From assembly GCF_008386495.1 (NCBI RefSeq), contig NZ_VTHJ01000082.1, forward strand, positions 1-34,317: a stretch of 34,317 nt of DNA. The letters are read 5' to 3'. The first letter of the stretch is position 1, and each line of letters starts with the position of its first letter. A program made the translations under genes and the position numbers. The stretch comes from Streptomyces tailanensis (lineage in GTDB: Bacteria > Actinomycetota > Actinomycetes > Streptomycetales > Streptomycetaceae). The notes under the pieces are model-generated. The model was not told the origin of the DNA. It searched no databases and saw only the letters and a program-made list of their open reading frames with translations. Positions 32,931 to 34,317 of the stretch are shown in pieces.

Positions 32931-33866
32931 GTGGCGATCATCGGGTCGGGCAACATCGGCACCGACTTGATGATCAAGGTGCTGCGACTGTCCGGCAGCC
33001 TGGAGCCGGCCGTGATGGCGGGGATCGACCCGGACTCGGACGGCCTGGCCCGGGCCCGCCGCCTGAAGGTGGCCACCACCCACCAGGGCGTGGACGGACT
33101 GGTGAAGATGGACGAGTTCGCCGACGTGGAGATCGTCTTCGACGCCACCTCGGCCGGTGCCCACAGGCGCCACGACGAGGTGCTGCGCTCCCTCGGCCGC
33201 ACCCTCATCGACCTCACTCCCGCGGCCCTCGGCCCTTACGTGGTGCCACCGGTCAACGGCGACGCTCACCTCGACGCGCCCAACGTCAACATGGTCACCT
33301 GCGGCGGCCAGGCCACCATCCCGGTGGTTGCCGCGGTCAACGCTGCCGCCCCCGTCCACTACGGGGAGATCGTCGCCTCCATCGCCTCCCGCTCCGCCGG
33401 CCCCGGCACCCGGGCGAACATCGACGAGTTCACCGAGACCACCTCCTCCGCCATCGAGCAGGTCGGCGGCGCGCGGCAGGGCAAAGCGATCATCATCCTC
33501 AACCCGGCCGAGCCCCCGCTGATCATGCGCGACACCGTGCACTGTCTGGTCTCCGACTGCGACCGTGAGGCGGTCACGGCCTCCGTCGAAGAGATGGTGG
33601 GCCGCGTCCAGGCGTATGTGCCCGGTTACCGCCTGAAACAGAAGGTGCAGTTCGACCGCGTGAGGGCCGACGACCCGCTGTGCGGGCTGCTGCCGGCTGA
33701 TGCCATCGGCACTACCGCGCTGAAGGTCTCGGTCTTCCTCGAGGTCGAGGGTGCCGCCCACTACCTGCCCGCCTACGCCGGAAATCTCGACATCATGACC
33801 TCGGTCGCGCTGCGCACCGCCGAGCGCATGGCCGCGCACCGCTCCAGGGAGAGGGCCACACGATGA
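32931..33866 (+). CDS. Acetaldehyde dehydrogenase, acylating (DmpF/MhpF type)
   Basis: 311 residues from GTG 32931. Rossmann motif GSGNIG (5-10) and catalytic C124 in MVTCGGQATIP are present, with the family end GNLDIMTSVALRTAERMA. It converts acetaldehyde to acetyl-CoA with NAD and CoA. The family usually starts a few residues earlier (RTKVAIIGSG). A GTG with a better binding site (GGAGAG) lies at 32903, overlapping the hydratase stop, but one frame off, so a single-base indel near 32910 may have cut the natural start. The enzyme normally works only as a channelled complex with 4-hydroxy-2-oxovalerate aldolase. That gene should start at the ATGA overlap at 33863 and is missing. Confidence 0.85.
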   Translation: MAIIGSGNIGTDLMIKVLRLSGSLEPAVMAGIDPDSDGLARARRLKVATTHQGVDGLVKMDEFADVEIVFDATSAGAHRRHDEVLRSLGRTLIDLTPAALGPYVVPPVNGDAHLDAPNVNMVTCGGQATIPVVAAVNAAAPVHYGEIVASIASRSAGPGTRANIDEFTETTSSAIEQVGGARQGKAIIILNPAEPPLIMRDTVHCLVSDCDREAVTASVEEMVGRVQAYVPGYRLKQKVQFDRVRADDPLCGLLPADAIGTTALKVSVFLEVEGAAHYLPAYAGNLDIMTSVALRTAERMAAHRSRERATR

Positions 33867-34132
33867 CCACCACCCAGGCGCACGCCCAGTTCACGATCAA
33901 GACCGGCGTCCCGGTCTACTTCGCCGATCCGCACAGCCCCTGGCAGCGCGGCACCAACGAGAACACGAACGGCCTGCTGCGCCAATACTTCCCGAAGGGA
34001 ACCGACCTTTCCCGATGGGCGGCGGAGGATATCGAGGCGGTCGCAGCCACGCTCAACAGTCGCCCCCGCAAGAGCCTCGGTTGGAAGACACCCGCCGAAG
34101 CCCTCAACGACCATCTACTATCGATCAAATAA
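33863..34132 (+). pseudogene. IS30-family transposase fragment joined to the start of the lost aldolase gene
   Basis: The frame opens with ATGACCACC, overlapping the dehydrogenase stop as a next operon gene would, and reads MTTTQ. It then passes without a break into the IS30 transposase C-terminus: AHAQFTIKTGVPVYFADPHS, PWQRGTNENTNGLLRQYFPK and LNSRPRKSLGWKTPAEAL, including the catalytic glutamate in the NENTNG motif. About three quarters of the transposase is absent. GCCGGTGTTGCATCCACTGG beyond the stop resembles an IS30-type right end. The first codons probably belong to 4-hydroxy-2-oxovalerate aldolase, so insertion followed by deletion removed that gene. The exact join cannot be set by eye. 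Confidence 0.7.
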
Positions 34133-34163
34133 GCCGGTGTTGCATCCACTGGTTGAACCTGGT

Positions 34164-34317
34164 GAATACTGCTCCCGGAAGTTCAAACGGGCCTGCCGCA
34201 GGCTGGGCATCGTGCAGTCGATGGGCAGAGTCGGATCTTGCTTCGACAACGCCGTGAGCGAGGCGTTCAACAGCGTGCTCAAGGTCGAGTACGTCCACCG
34301 GCACACCTTCCGCACCC
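34164..34317 (+). mobile_element. IS3-family transposase fragment, cut by the window end
   Basis: The plus frame from 34164 reads EYCSRKFKRACRRLGIVQSM, then GRVGSCFDNAVSEAFNSVLK and VEYVHRHTFRT. This is the OrfB DDE region of IS3-type elements (SMGrvGsc-DNA--EsF---LK-E). There is no upstream part of the gene: the sequence joins the IS30 end at about 34160. It continues past the window, so its right side is unknown. Confidence 0.8.

Overview
The window reads as a Streptomyces chromosome, probably an arm region. Base composition is very G+C-rich, codons are strongly GC3-biased, GTG starts are frequent, and the AldO-type oxidase, ROK-controlled sugar operon and Tat-exported giant carbohydrate-active protein are all typical of the genus. 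The left half (1-16979) is orderly metabolic sequence. The right half (16980-34317) is a patchwork of transposon remnants and pseudogenes with two intact accessory modules embedded in it.

Left half. A 1491-residue Tat-secreted multidomain carbohydrate-acting protein (178-4653, minus) is followed by two small overlapping genes and an XRE-family regulator (4837-6573, minus), a D-2-hydroxyacid dehydrogenase (6669-7685, minus) and a divergent alditol oxidase, AldO (7879-9126, plus). Next comes a ROK repressor (9318-10571) and a four-gene sugar operon: Tat lipoprotein binding protein, two permeases and a LacZ-type GH2 beta-galactosidase (10899-16935). A strong hairpin closes it. No ABC ATPase is present, so a shared ATPase such as MsiK is presumably encoded elsewhere.

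Mobile zone (16980-25031). Two fragments of a decayed GH10 xylanase lead into a nearly full-length Tn3-family transposase broken by one frameshift and one in-frame TGA. A piece of a second, divergent Tn3-family transposase follows. Then comes the most interesting unit: an EACC1-type protein (22736-23098) overlapping a gene for a caspase-like protease joined through one membrane helix to an extracytoplasmic family-3 solute-binding domain (20950-22752), both on the minus strand. A divergent tyrosine recombinase with all its catalytic residues (23296-24366) shares a promoter region containing an array of inverted and direct half-sites. An IS5-family remnant and an ATP-dependent DNA ligase fragment end the zone.

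Aromatic degradation zone (25120-33866). An ACMSD-type amidohydrolase is divergent from a TfdB-like flavin monooxygenase, a BphC-like extradiol dioxygenase and a meta-cleavage-product hydrolase. IclR and TetR regulators come next, then a frameshifted 2-hydroxypentadienoate hydratase and an acylating acetaldehyde dehydrogenase. Together these suggest decarboxylation or hydroxylation to a catechol, meta ring cleavage, hydrolysis, hydration and acetaldehyde oxidation. The 4-hydroxy-2-oxovalerate aldolase expected next is missing: the reading frame that starts where it should begin runs straight into an IS30 transposase fragment, which abuts an IS3 fragment at the window end. Two matching palindromes (26097-26113 and 31952-31976) suggest one regulator controls both halves of the pathway.

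All functions come from reading translated sequence and remembered family motifs; no database search was possible.
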